Below are positions 1 to 7,935 of a DNA stretch of 64,000 nucleotides, piece after piece. The stretch comes from an uncultured Eubacteriales bacterium. Lineage in GTDB: Bacteria > Bacillota > Clostridia > Oscillospirales > Acutalibacteraceae. Every line of letters begins with the position of its first letter. Positions within the stretch are counted from its first letter, which is position 1. The notes beneath the pieces were generated by a model. The model saw nothing but the letters and a program-made list of their open reading frames with translations. It was not told the DNA's origin and made no database searches. The translations under genes and the position numbers were made by a program. The DNA is taken from NCBI GenBank assembly GCA_934466515.1, contig CAKSLH010000001.1:62001-126000 (forward strand), written 5' to 3'.

Positions 1-69
1 AAAATTATAAGGCCGGCATATATCAGCGTAAAAGACCCTAAGATTTATAAAACACTAAATGACAGATAA
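1..69 (+). CDS. C-terminal end of an unidentified protein (partial)
   Basis: Frame 1 is open from the first base and ends with TAA at 67-69, giving 22 residues (ending KTLNDR). It is followed 8 bases later by a strong bidirectional terminator, which is where a gene end would be expected. The fragment is too short to assign a family. The alternative is non-coding sequence that happens to be open. Confidence 0.4.
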   Translation, partial: KIIRPAYISVKDPKIYKTLNDR

Positions 70-77
70 AAAATTAA

Positions 78-110
78 AACGGTTGCAGATTTTTATTTTC
101 TGCAACCGTT
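78..110. terminator. Bidirectional rho-independent terminator
   Basis: A 12-bp stem (AACGGTTGCAGA, 78-89, with TCTGCAACCGTT, 99-110) has a T-rich loop and T-rich flanks on both strands. It separates the plus-strand fragment at the window edge from the minus-strand SEDS gene, so it probably ends both transcripts. Confidence 0.85.
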
Positions 111-115
111 TATTT

Positions 116-1246
116 TTAATCATGTAAATAAATCGTTCTTGAATTTCGGTGCATATAAACGCTCATTACAAGTCCAACGCCGAGATAAAGACATAAGAGC
201 GAGGTTCCGCCCGCGCTGAAAAACGGAAGTGTGACTCCGATAACGGGAAGCAGACCTATACACATTCCGATATTTATTGTAACCTGTGCCAAAAGCATAC
301 CGAAAAATCCTATACAGATAAGCTTTCCGCTTTGCTTTCTGCAAATTCTTGCAATATGCACCGCTCTTAAGGCTATGGCACAAAGAAGAATTATAACAGC
401 CATACAACCTAAAAATCCAAGCTGTTCTCCTATGCTTACGAAAATAAAATCGTTTTGTCCCTCGGGAACATATCCCACCTTTGTAAGAGTACCTTTAAGC
501 AGTCCCTGTCCGAAAAATCCGCCGTTTGCAAGGGCTCTTCTTCCGTAATAAGCCTGAAAGGTTGCTCCCTGAATATCACCCTCGATATTAAAAAGATTGA
601 TAAGTCTCGAGCGCTGGTCCTCATTCATTATAAAGAAAAATACAATAGGCGAAGCAATAAGCGCCGCAGTTCCTGCCGCGAGGAAGTATTTCCATGACAC
701 TCCTGCCGCACAGAGCATACACAGAACTATTATAGCAAAAACAAGCGCCGTTCCGTCATCGCCCTGAAAATGAATAAGCAGTACAGGAAATGCGCCGTGC
801 AGGCACACGGGAATCAAATATTTAAGCTTGTTTATATTTTCCTTAACCTTTGAAATATGAGAGGAAAATGAAATAATAAAGCAGATTTTTAAAAGCTCAG
901 AGGGCTGAAAGGTTGTAATTCCGAGATTGAGCCAAGCTTTATCGTCGGTTCCCTCAGGCGCAAATCCGATAAAAAATGTCAAAATAACGGGAATTATGCC
1001 GATAACGGCAAATATGTACCAGCTTTGAATAAACCTCTCATAATCAAAAGAGGATATTATAACCGCAAAAGCAATACCCAAAGCCAAAGAAATCATTTGC
1101 ACGAGAACAGGCCTTAATGTTTCAAGATGTCTTGTCGCGGAAAATACGGCAAGACATCCGTAAGAAGAAGCAAAAAAGCAAAGGAACAAAAGGACCTTAT
1201 CCGTTTCGCGGATAAAATCCGCAATTCTTGAAATTATTCTGTTCAA
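116..1246 (-). CDS. FtsW/RodA/SpoVE (SEDS) family peptidoglycan polymerase
   Basis: This is a 376-residue polytopic membrane protein. SEDS proteins are glycosyltransferases that polymerise lipid II at the cytoplasmic membrane, usually with a class B PBP partner. Hydrophobic segments span the length, and the C-terminal region PFFSAGGTSLLCLYLGVG is the family signature near the last helices. A GGAGG ribosome site lies just upstream of the start. It follows spoVAC by 20 bases, so a role in sporulation (SpoVE-like) is possible, but RodA, FtsW and SpoVE cannot be separated from sequence alone. No PBP gene is adjacent. Confidence 0.85.
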   Translation of the reverse strand: MNRIISRIADFIRETDKVLLFLCFFASSYGCLAVFSATRHLETLRPVLVQMISLALGIAFAVIISSFDYERFIQSWYIFAVIGIIPVILTFFIGFAPEGTDDKAWLNLGITTFQPSELLKICFIISFSSHISKVKENINKLKYLIPVCLHGAFPVLLIHFQGDDGTALVFAIIVLCMLCAAGVSWKYFLAAGTAALIASPIVFFFIMNEDQRSRLINLFNIEGDIQGATFQAYYGRRALANGGFFGQGLLKGTLTKVGYVPEGQNDFIFVSIGEQLGFLGCMAVIILLCAIALRAVHIARICRKQSGKLICIGFFGMLLAQVTINIGMCIGLLPVIGVTLPFFSAGGTSLLCLYLGVGLVMSVYMHRNSRTIYLHD

Positions 1247-1266
1247 GCAATCGCCTCCGATACATG

Positions 1267-1704
1267 CTACATAAAAATAAAATAAATTATACCGTATACT
1301 ATTCCCGCTACGGTTCCGTAAAGAATTACGGGACCCGCAACAGAAAATATTTTTGTTCCTATTCCTAAAATCTGTCCCTCGTTTTTAAATTCTACCGCCG
1401 GAGAGACAACCGCGTTTGCAAAGCCTGTTATCGGCACCAAGGTTCCGGCCCCCGCATGCTTTGCAATTTTATCGAAAACGCCGATACCCGTAAGCAAAGA
1501 GGCAATAACTATCAGTGTTGACGGAACCGCCGCTCTTACAAGCATCTCGCTTAAACCAAGCTTAGAATAAAGCTCGAATAAAAGCTGACCTATAACACAT
1601 ATAAAACCGCCGATAACAAAAGCGCAGATATAGTCCTTTGCCTTTTTTGACGGCTTTGAAGCAGCTTTAACCATTTTTGAATACTCATTTTTATCGGGAA
1701 ACAT
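1267..1704 (-). CDS. spoVAC: Stage V sporulation protein AC (SpoVA channel subunit)
   Basis: The 145-residue protein matches SpoVAC in length and order: a charged N-terminus with NEYSKMVK, then CAFVIGGFICVIGQ, a second helix, and the conserved stretch AGAGTLVPITGFANAVVSPA followed by two more helices. SpoVA proteins sit in the inner forespore/spore membrane and move dipicolinic acid during sporulation and germination. spoVAC usually sits next to spoVAD and spoVAE. Here the neighbours are an unknown membrane protein and a SEDS gene, so either the operon is split or this is an extra copy. Confidence 0.85.
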   Translation of the reverse strand: MFPDKNEYSKMVKAASKPSKKAKDYICAFVIGGFICVIGQLLFELYSKLGLSEMLVRAAVPSTLIVIASLLTGIGVFDKIAKHAGAGTLVPITGFANAVVSPAVEFKNEGQILGIGTKIFSVAGPVILYGTVAGIVYGIIYFIFM

Positions 1705-1753
1705 AATATCACCTGATTATAAGTTTTTATTATTTTGCCCGAAATATAAGAAT

Positions 1754-2371
1754 TTATTTACTTTGGCTTTGCGGATCGTAATTTTCAAGGAATTCGTTCC
1801 ATTCCTCTTCGCTTAACGTATCATTGCCGCGTTTAAATTCACCGTATGCCCTTTCGGTGATTTTTTTGTATTCACGGGAAATATAAAGCCTTTCCCTGAT
1901 AACAATTACAGCCAAAAAGACGCTTACAGCAAAAATAAGCAAAGCAGGAATAAAATGCTTCCAGTAAAAATCGGCGTGAAGATTATGTCTTGAAAAATCG
2001 TTGCCTTTAAAAAAACTTGCTTCAAGAATTACAAACACCGGCTGAGCGACAATATTCATAATAAGCCCTGTCAGCTTAAATTTAATGCAAAATAATATAA
2101 AAGCAATAATTGTGATAACAAAAAATACGCAGGTTGTTCCCTCATAGCTCAAATAATTTTTTAAAACCTCTTTGCTTATTCCCTCGCTGTCGGTAAGGTG
2201 CAAAATCATAAGCAAAGATACCATCAGCGAAATAAAAGAATAATAAGCAAAGAAAATTATATAAAAAACCTTAAGCGCTTTAAAAAACTTACCGTCGGTT
2301 CTTGCCGGCTCGTTTTTGTATTTATTTCCGAGAAATTCAATTCTATTAAGAATTTTCTGATTTTTCTTCAA
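1754..2371 (-). CDS. Membrane protein of unknown function
   Basis: A 205-residue protein that I do not recognise. It has a basic N-terminus (KKNQKILNRIEFLGNKYKN), about four hydrophobic helices (roughly residues 33-60, 78-95, 100-118 and 135-155), then an acidic, hydrophilic C-terminus. The start is TTG with an AAAGGACGG site about 10 bases upstream. It precedes spoVAC by 49 bases on the same strand and shares its upstream promoter, so it may be co-expressed, but nothing in it points to sporulation. Confidence 0.7.
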   Translation of the reverse strand: MKKNQKILNRIEFLGNKYKNEPARTDGKFFKALKVFYIIFFAYYSFISLMVSLLMILHLTDSEGISKEVLKNYLSYEGTTCVFFVITIIAFILFCIKFKLTGLIMNIVAQPVFVILEASFFKGNDFSRHNLHADFYWKHFIPALLIFAVSVFLAVIVIRERLYISREYKKITERAYGEFKRGNDTLSEEEWNEFLENYDPQSQSK

Positions 2372-2410
2372 AGCTGAACCGTCCTTTATTACATAATTCG
2401 ACTTAAAATG

Positions 2411-2439
2411 ATTATAACATACTTAAAATTTCTTGACAA
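2411..2439 (-). promoter_or_regulatory. Sigma-A promoter for the membrane protein-spoVAC-SEDS genes
   Basis: On the minus strand TTGTCA (2434-2439), a 17-bp spacer, then TATAAT (2411-2416) preceded by an extended TG. Its -35 hexamer overlaps that of the divergent trmL promoter. Confidence 0.65.
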
Positions 2440-2461
2440 GTATTTTTAACGCTAATATAAT
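2433..2461 (+). promoter_or_regulatory. Sigma-A promoter of trmL
   Basis: TTGACA (2433-2438), a 17-bp spacer and TATAAT (2456-2461) match consensus. The predicted start near 2468 leaves a leader of only about ten bases before the trmL ATG. Confidence 0.8.
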
Positions 2462-2477
2462 CTTATTGGTGATTTAT

Positions 2478-2984
2478 ATGTCTGAAATAAATATAGTAAT
2501 GGTTGAACCGGAAATTCCGCAAAACACCGGAAATGTTGCAAGAACCTGCGCCGCAACAGGTGCGAGGCTTCACCTTGTCGGTCCGATGGGCTTTAAAATC
2601 GACGATAAAAAGCTTAAAAGAGCAGGTCTTGATTACTGGCATTTCCTTGATATCACTTATTATGACAGCTTAGAGGACTTTTTTTCTAAAAATAAGGGTG
2701 ATTTTTTCTATTTCACAACAAAGGGCAGAAAAACTCATTCCGAGGTTTCTTATCCCGACGGCTGTTATTTAGTTTTCGGCAAGGAAACAAAGGGTTTACC
2801 GGAAGAGCTTCTTCTTAAAAATCCCGATGCGGCTGTAAGAATTCCGATGGCAGGAGAAATCCGCAGTCTCAACCTTTCAAACTCGGTCGCAATTGCGGTT
2901 TATGAGGTTTTGAGACAATGGAATTACCCTGAACTTGAAAATTTCGGTCAGCTGCACGAATATAAGTGGGAAAATGCAGAATAA
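2478..2984 (+). CDS. trmL: tRNA (cytidine/uridine-34 2'-O)-methyltransferase TrmL
   Basis: A 168-residue SPOUT-class methyltransferase that methylates the wobble ribose of certain tRNA-Leu species using S-adenosylmethionine. The start motif INIVMVEPEIPQNTGNVART, a central LVFGKETKGLP and a C-terminal IRSLNLSNSVAIAVYE are the three SPOUT motifs that form the trefoil knot. The ATG at 2478 is chosen because homologues begin right there; an upstream in-frame extension would start inside the promoter. The leader is nearly absent, with a weak GGTGA site. Confidence 0.92.
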   Translation: MSEINIVMVEPEIPQNTGNVARTCAATGARLHLVGPMGFKIDDKKLKRAGLDYWHFLDITYYDSLEDFFSKNKGDFFYFTTKGRKTHSEVSYPDGCYLVFGKETKGLPEELLLKNPDAAVRIPMAGEIRSLNLSNSVAIAVYEVLRQWNYPELENFGQLHEYKWENAE

Positions 2985-2999
2985 ATTCTTAAAATGATA

Positions 3000-3027
3000 T
3001 TGAAAAATTTTCAAAATGTGGTAAAAT
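3000..3027 (+). promoter_or_regulatory. Possible promoter of the pgk-tpiA-gpmI run
   Basis: TTGAAA (3000-3005), a 16-bp spacer and TAAAAT (3022-3027) lie 40 bases before pgk. An imperfect match, chosen mainly by position. Confidence 0.45.
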
Positions 3028-3066
3028 AATATTGTAAATTTTAATGTCTTGAAAGGATGTAAAAAA

Positions 3067-4278
3067 ATGAACGCACTCAATAAAAAGACCGTTGACGATA
3101 TCAATGTTAAGGGTCAGAATGTTCTGGTTCGCTGCGATTTCAATGTTCCGCTTAAAAACGGAGTAATTACAGATGAAAACAGAATCATCGCCGCTCTCCC
3201 CACCATTAAAAAGCTTATTGCCGACGGAGGCAAGGTTATCCTCTGCTCACATCTCGGTAAGCCGAAGGGCGAGCCTAAGCCCGAGCTTTCCTTAGCTCCC
3301 GTTGCAAAGAGACTTTCTGAGCTTTTGGATAAAGAGGTTGTTTTCGCGGCTGATGATAATGTTGTCGGCGAAAATGCGAAAAAGGCCGTTAGCGAAATGA
3401 AGGACGGAGATGTTGTTCTTTTACAGAACACCCGTTACCGCGCGGAAGAAACCAAAAACGGCGAAGAGTTTTCTAAAGAGCTCGGTTCTCTTGCCGATAT
3501 ATTTGTTAACGACGCATTCGGTACAGCTCACAGAGCCCACTGCTCAACTGTAGGCGTTGTATCCTATGTAAAAGAAGCCGTTGCAGGCTATCTTATCGGA
3601 AAAGAGCTTAAATATCTCGGAAACGCTGTTGAAAATCCTGTCCGCCCGTTTGTTACAATCCTCGGCGGAGCAAAGGTTGCGGATAAGCTTTCGGTTATCG
3701 AAAACCTTTTAAACAAGGCTGATACTCTTATTATCGGCGGCGGTATGGCTTATACCTTCCTTGCCGCTAAGGGCTACAGCGTAGGAAAATCTCTTCTTGA
3801 TACGGAAAAGATTGATTACTGCAAGGATATGCTTAAAAAGGCTGACGAAAAGGGCGTTAAAATCCTTCTTCCCGTTGACTGCAATATAGCAGACCACTTC
3901 CCCGATCCTATCGACGGCGAGATTGAGGTTAAAACAGTTGACGCTGATAAAATCCCCGATGATTATGAGGGACTTGATATCGGACCTAAGACAGCGGAGA
4001 TTTTTGCAAACGAAGTTAAGAATGCTAAAACCGTTGTATGGAACGGACCTATGGGCGTATTTGAAAACCCGACTCTTGCTCAGGGCACTATTGCTGTTGC
4101 AAAGAGCCTTGCCGAGACCGACGCTGTAACAATTATCGGCGGCGGAGATTCTGCGGCCGCTGTCAACACCTTGGGCTTTGGAGATAAGATGACTCATATT
4201 TCTACAGGCGGCGGAGCTTCCCTTGAATTCCTTGAAGGCAAGGAACTTCCCGGCATTGCAGCACTTAACGATAAGTAA
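3067..4278 (+). CDS. pgk: Phosphoglycerate kinase
   Basis: A 403-residue cytosolic enzyme that makes ATP and 3-phosphoglycerate from 1,3-bisphosphoglycerate. Visible signatures are the N-terminal substrate motif VLVRCDFNVPL, the SHLGKPKG loop, FVNDAFGTAHRAH, and the C-terminal nucleotide-binding stretch ending IIGGGDSAAA and ISTGGGASLEFLEGKELPG. The ATG at 3067 follows AAAGGA by nine bases; an earlier in-frame start would place the ribosome site inside the gene. It heads a glycolytic cluster with tpiA and gpmI. Confidence 0.97.
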   Translation: MNALNKKTVDDINVKGQNVLVRCDFNVPLKNGVITDENRIIAALPTIKKLIADGGKVILCSHLGKPKGEPKPELSLAPVAKRLSELLDKEVVFAADDNVVGENAKKAVSEMKDGDVVLLQNTRYRAEETKNGEEFSKELGSLADIFVNDAFGTAHRAHCSTVGVVSYVKEAVAGYLIGKELKYLGNAVENPVRPFVTILGGAKVADKLSVIENLLNKADTLIIGGGMAYTFLAAKGYSVGKSLLDTEKIDYCKDMLKKADEKGVKILLPVDCNIADHFPDPIDGEIEVKTVDADKIPDDYEGLDIGPKTAEIFANEVKNAKTVVWNGPMGVFENPTLAQGTIAVAKSLAETDAVTIIGGGDSAAAVNTLGFGDKMTHISTGGGASLEFLEGKELPGIAALNDK

Positions 4279-4291
4279 TAATAAAATAAAC

Positions 4292-4317
4292 TTAAGGCTT
4301 GCCGCGGCAAGCCTTAA
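4292..4317 (+). other. Intercistronic stem-loop between pgk and tpiA
   Basis: A near-perfect palindrome (TTAAGGCTTGCC, 4292-4303, with GGCAAGCCTTAA, 4306-4317). No T-run follows on the plus strand, so it is more likely an RNA-stabilising or processing hairpin, or a leaky attenuator, than a terminator. Confidence 0.6.
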
Positions 4318-4339
4318 AGTGTGACAGGAGTAATTTATA

Positions 4340-5107
4340 ATGAATAAAGCTAAAAGAGCCGCAATTATTGCGGGCAACTGGAAAATGAACAAAACCCCGT
4401 CTGAGACAACCGCGCTTATCAACGAAATGAAGCCGCTTGTTAAGGACGCTGACTGCAAGGTTGTTCTTTGCGTTCCTTATGTTGACATTGCCGCCGCAGT
4501 TAAAGCCGCTGAGGGCTCAAATATCGAAATCGGCGCTGAAAATGTTCATTTTAAAGAAAGCGGTGCATATACCGGCGAGATTTCGGCAAAAATGCTTGTT
4601 GAAAGCGGAGTTAAATATGTTGTCGTAGGCCACAGCGAAAGAAGACAGTATTTCGGAGAGACCGACCAGACCGTCAATCTTCGCACGCTTGCCGCTGTAA
4701 ATGCAGGACTTACCGCAATTGTCTGCGTAGGCGAAACATTAGAGCAGCGTGAGCTCGGTTACACCGAAACGCTTCTCAAATTCCAGACAAAAATGGCTCT
4801 TACCAATATTTCTAAAGAACAGCTTAAAAACATTGTTATCGCTTATGAGCCTGTATGGGCAATCGGCACAGGCGTTACCGCAACTGCCGAGCAGGCTGAC
4901 GAGGGCAACGGCTATGTCCGTGAGGCTATAAAAGAGGTTTACGGCGAGGACGCGGCTGAATCAGTAACAATTCAGTACGGCGGCTCTATGAATGCTAAAA
5001 ACTGCGACGAGCTTGTAGCAAAATATAATGTTGATGGCGGTCTTATCGGCGGCGCATCGCTTAAAGCAGAGGATTTCTCAATAATCGTTAAAGCCGCAAG
5101 CAAATAA
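4340..5107 (+). CDS. tpiA: Triosephosphate isomerase
   Basis: A 255-residue TIM-barrel enzyme interconverting dihydroxyacetone phosphate and glyceraldehyde 3-phosphate. It shows the N-terminal GNWKMNK (catalytic Lys), VVVGHSERRQYFGE (catalytic His), AYEPVWAIGTG (catalytic Glu) and the phosphate-binding IQYGGSMN and GLIGGASL loops. An AGGAG site lies 11 bases before the ATG. It is the middle gene of the glycolytic cluster and is separated from pgk by a stable hairpin. Confidence 0.97.
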   Translation: MNKAKRAAIIAGNWKMNKTPSETTALINEMKPLVKDADCKVVLCVPYVDIAAAVKAAEGSNIEIGAENVHFKESGAYTGEISAKMLVESGVKYVVVGHSERRQYFGETDQTVNLRTLAAVNAGLTAIVCVGETLEQRELGYTETLLKFQTKMALTNISKEQLKNIVIAYEPVWAIGTGVTATAEQADEGNGYVREAIKEVYGEDAAESVTIQYGGSMNAKNCDELVAKYNVDGGLIGGASLKAEDFSIIVKAASK

Positions 5108-5120
5108 TGAGGTGCTGATT

Positions 5121-6653
5121 ATGAAAAAACCTATAGTTTTAACTATAATGGACGGCTTCGGAATTAACCCCGGAGCAAAAGGAAACGCGATTGAAGCAGC
5201 AAATACTCCCCGTCTTGACGATATTTTTAAAAACTGCCCCGTAACTCAGATAGGTGCGTCGGGACTTGATGTTGGACTTCCCGACGGTCAGATGGGTAAC
5301 AGCGAGGTAGGACATACAAATATAGGAGCCGGAAGAATTGTTTATCAGGAGCTTACCCGTATAACCAAGTCAATTTCCGACGGCGACTTCTTCAAAAACG
5401 AAGCTTTTTTAAAGGCGATTGACAACTGCAAGAAGAATGACAGTGCCCTTCATCTTATGGGGCTTCTTTCAAACGGCGGCGTTCACAGCCATATAGAGCA
5501 CCTTTTCGGACTTATTAAGCTTGCAAAGTTAAACGGTCTTGACAGGGTATATATTCATGCTTTGCTTGACGGACGCGATGTTCCCCCTGCTTCGGCTGTT
5601 GAATTCATAGAGGAATTAAACAAAAAGTGTGAAGAACTCGGCTGCGGAAAGCTTGCTACCGTTATGGGCAGATTTTACGGAATGGACAGAGACAACCGCT
5701 GGGCAAGAGTTGAAAAGGCTTATGCCGCACTTGTTTACGGCGAAGGAATTATCACCGAGGACGCTGCGGCGGCTGTCAAAAAATCCTATGAAACGAAGGA
5801 TGAGGAAGGCAAATTTATTACCGACGAATTTGTTGTACCTACCGTTGTTGCGGGAACCGAGCGCATTAAGAGCGGAGATAGTGTAATATTTTTCAATTTC
5901 CGTCCCGACCGAGCAAGAGAAATTACCAGAACCTTTGTTGACGATGATTTCTCCGGCTTTGAGCGCAAGGGCGGAAGACAGAAAGTATTTTATGTCTGCA
6001 TGACTCAGTATGATGCTTCAATGCCTAATGTAGAGGTTGCATTCAAGCCTGAAAGCCTTGAAAACACTTTAGGCGAGTTTATCTCCAAAAACGGAATGAC
6101 CCAGCTTAGAATTGCCGAAACCGAAAAATATGCACATGTAACTTTCTTCTTCAACGGAGGAAGAGAGGTTAAGTTTGACGGAGAGGACAGAATTCTTGTT
6201 AACTCTCCGAAGGTTGCAACCTATGATTTACAGCCCGAAATGAGCGCAAATGAGGTTTGCGACAAGGTTTGTGAGGCAATAGAAAGCGGAAAATACAATG
6301 TTGTTATCTTAAACTTTGCGAACTGCGATATGGTAGGCCATACGGGTATTTTCGAAGCCGCAGTAAAAGCGGTTGAAACCGTTGACAACTGCGTAGGCAG
6401 AGTAGCTGATTCCACACTTAAAATGGGCGGAGTTATGCTCCTTACCGCAGACCACGGAAATGCAGACAGAATGATTGATACCGACGGCTCACCCTTTACC
6501 GCTCATTCCACCAATCCTGTTCCCTTTGCTGTAATCGGAAAGGATTGCAAATTAAGAGAAGGCGGCAGACTTTGCGATATTTCACCTACTATCATTAAGC
6601 TTTTAGGTCTTGAACAGCCCGAAGAAATGACAGGTGTTTCGATAATCGAATAA
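5121..6653 (+). CDS. gpmI: 2,3-bisphosphoglycerate-independent phosphoglycerate mutase
   Basis: A 510-residue Mn-dependent enzyme of the alkaline phosphatase superfamily that interconverts 3- and 2-phosphoglycerate. Evidence is the metal-binding TIMDGFGINP at the start, the phospho-serine motif GQMGNSEVGHTNIGAGR, the HALLDGRDVPP stretch and the C-terminal NFANCDMVGHTG and LTADHGNAD metal sites. The ATG at 5121 is preferred over a GTG at 5112 because the GAGGTG ribosome site covers the GTG. It ends in a strong terminator shared with convergent pfp. Confidence 0.96.
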   Translation: MKKPIVLTIMDGFGINPGAKGNAIEAANTPRLDDIFKNCPVTQIGASGLDVGLPDGQMGNSEVGHTNIGAGRIVYQELTRITKSISDGDFFKNEAFLKAIDNCKKNDSALHLMGLLSNGGVHSHIEHLFGLIKLAKLNGLDRVYIHALLDGRDVPPASAVEFIEELNKKCEELGCGKLATVMGRFYGMDRDNRWARVEKAYAALVYGEGIITEDAAAAVKKSYETKDEEGKFITDEFVVPTVVAGTERIKSGDSVIFFNFRPDRAREITRTFVDDDFSGFERKGGRQKVFYVCMTQYDASMPNVEVAFKPESLENTLGEFISKNGMTQLRIAETEKYAHVTFFFNGGREVKFDGEDRILVNSPKVATYDLQPEMSANEVCDKVCEAIESGKYNVVILNFANCDMVGHTGIFEAAVKAVETVDNCVGRVADSTLKMGGVMLLTADHGNADRMIDTDGSPFTAHSTNPVPFAVIGKDCKLREGGRLCDISPTIIKLLGLEQPEEMTGVSIIE

Positions 6654-6659
6654 GTCATT

Positions 6660-6710
6660 AAAGTAAAAAAAATCGAGAGTTTCTTTGGAACTCTCGATTT
6701 TTTTTACTTT
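6660..6710. terminator. Bidirectional terminator between gpmI and pfp
   Basis: A long stem (GAGAGTT 6675-6681 with AACTCTC 6689-6695, extended outward by A8/T8 and AAAGTA/TACTTT pairing) gives a T-run on both strands. The outer arm contains the stop codon of pfp. Confidence 0.92.
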
Positions 6711-7915
6711 ATTTTAAAATGAATAGGCATTCCGTTTTTCATTCTTATAATTTGCTCGCCGTGAATAAGAGGCAGGAAATAATCAACCGCGCAGTCAAGC
6801 ACATTATTGCTGTCCTTATTTATCCACTCTTTAGGGAAAAATCTTTCCTTATTCGCGATATCCGAAGCTTTAACGCTGTCAATAACCACCGTATAAGGAT
6901 GATTTAAAATACGCCTGAAAATCATCGCAATTCCGCTTTTACCCTCAACAGCACAGCTGACTGCTCTCTCTGCGATAAGCTCGGCCTCGTCGATATCGGT
7001 TTTAGAGCTGATATGAGATGAACATCTCTGCATAACATTAAGTTCTATTGACCTTACCTTACAGCCGATTTTATCTCTGACTATATTTTCAAGTATCTTC
7101 CCTATTCCGCTTAAATATTCATGGCCGAAATTGTCTACAAGTCCGCTGCCGTAGGTCTTTTCGGAATTTGCTCTTTCAAGCTTTAATCCCTCCGATACCG
7201 CCACTACAACCGCCTTATGAACCTGAAGCTGAGCATTAACATCGGCTAAGAATTTTTCTTCGGAAATCTTGCTTTCGGGAAGGTAAATCAAATGCGGCGC
7301 GCTTTCGCCGTTAGCTCTTAAAACGCAGGAGGAAGCCGTAAGCCAGCCGGCATGCCTTCCCATAACCTCAACTATCGTTACTGACTCAATGCTGTAAACA
7401 GAAGAATCCCTTACAATTTCCTGAACGGAGGTTGCAACATATTTTGCGGCTGAACCAAACCCAGGGGTATGGTCGGTATATTCAAGGTCATTATCAATAG
7501 TTTTCGGAATTCCGATGATTTTAACATCTATTCCGTTTTTCTCGGTATAAGCGCTGAGCTTTGAAACGGTATCCATGGAATCATTTCCGCCGATATAGAA
7601 AAATGCGCCTATTCCGTGCCTTTTAAAGCATTTTATTATTTCCTCATAAACCCGTGATTTTTCATCATCGGGAAGTTTATATCTGCAGGAGCCGAGACAG
7701 GTTGAAGGAGTCTGCCTTAAAAGCTCCATATCCTCGTCGTTTCTTATCACTGAATTAAGGTCGATAAGATTATCGCTGATTATTCCCTCAATTCCGTTAA
7801 ATGAGCCGAAAATATGCTCTATTGTGCTTTCTTTCAGTCCCTGCCTGAAAACGCCGAGCAAGGAAGCATTGATAGCGCAGGTCGGTCCTCCTGATTGTGC
7901 GACAGCAATATTCAT
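6704..7915 (-). CDS. pfp: Pyrophosphate-dependent 6-phosphofructokinase
   Basis: A 403-residue phosphofructokinase of the PPi-using clade. Two positions that separate donor use are visible: GGNDSMDT (residues 109-116) has Asp where ATP enzymes have Gly, and PKTIDND (137-143) has Lys in place of the ATP-type Gly. QSGGPTCAIN and MGRHAGWLTA are family signatures. PPi enzymes catalyse a reversible step, saving ATP in fermentative anaerobes. The start ATG has AAAGGAT upstream. It converges on gpmI, keeping it beside the rest of glycolysis but separately transcribed. Confidence 0.92.
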   Translation of the reverse strand: MNIAVAQSGGPTCAINASLLGVFRQGLKESTIEHIFGSFNGIEGIISDNLIDLNSVIRNDEDMELLRQTPSTCLGSCRYKLPDDEKSRVYEEIIKCFKRHGIGAFFYIGGNDSMDTVSKLSAYTEKNGIDVKIIGIPKTIDNDLEYTDHTPGFGSAAKYVATSVQEIVRDSSVYSIESVTIVEVMGRHAGWLTASSCVLRANGESAPHLIYLPESKISEEKFLADVNAQLQVHKAVVVAVSEGLKLERANSEKTYGSGLVDNFGHEYLSGIGKILENIVRDKIGCKVRSIELNVMQRCSSHISSKTDIDEAELIAERAVSCAVEGKSGIAMIFRRILNHPYTVVIDSVKASDIANKERFFPKEWINKDSNNVLDCAVDYFLPLIHGEQIIRMKNGMPIHFKIK

Positions 7916-7935
7916 AATTATTTTTATCCTTTCTT

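Noticed and set aside
4318..4327. GTGTGACAGG just before tpiA
   Set aside because: No inverted partner; the bases double as the tpiA ribosome site region.
3709..4458. Long open frame (249 codons) antisense to pgk and the start of tpiA
   Set aside because: It is a shadow of the coding bias of pgk; the encoded protein has no recognisable motif and no ribosome site.
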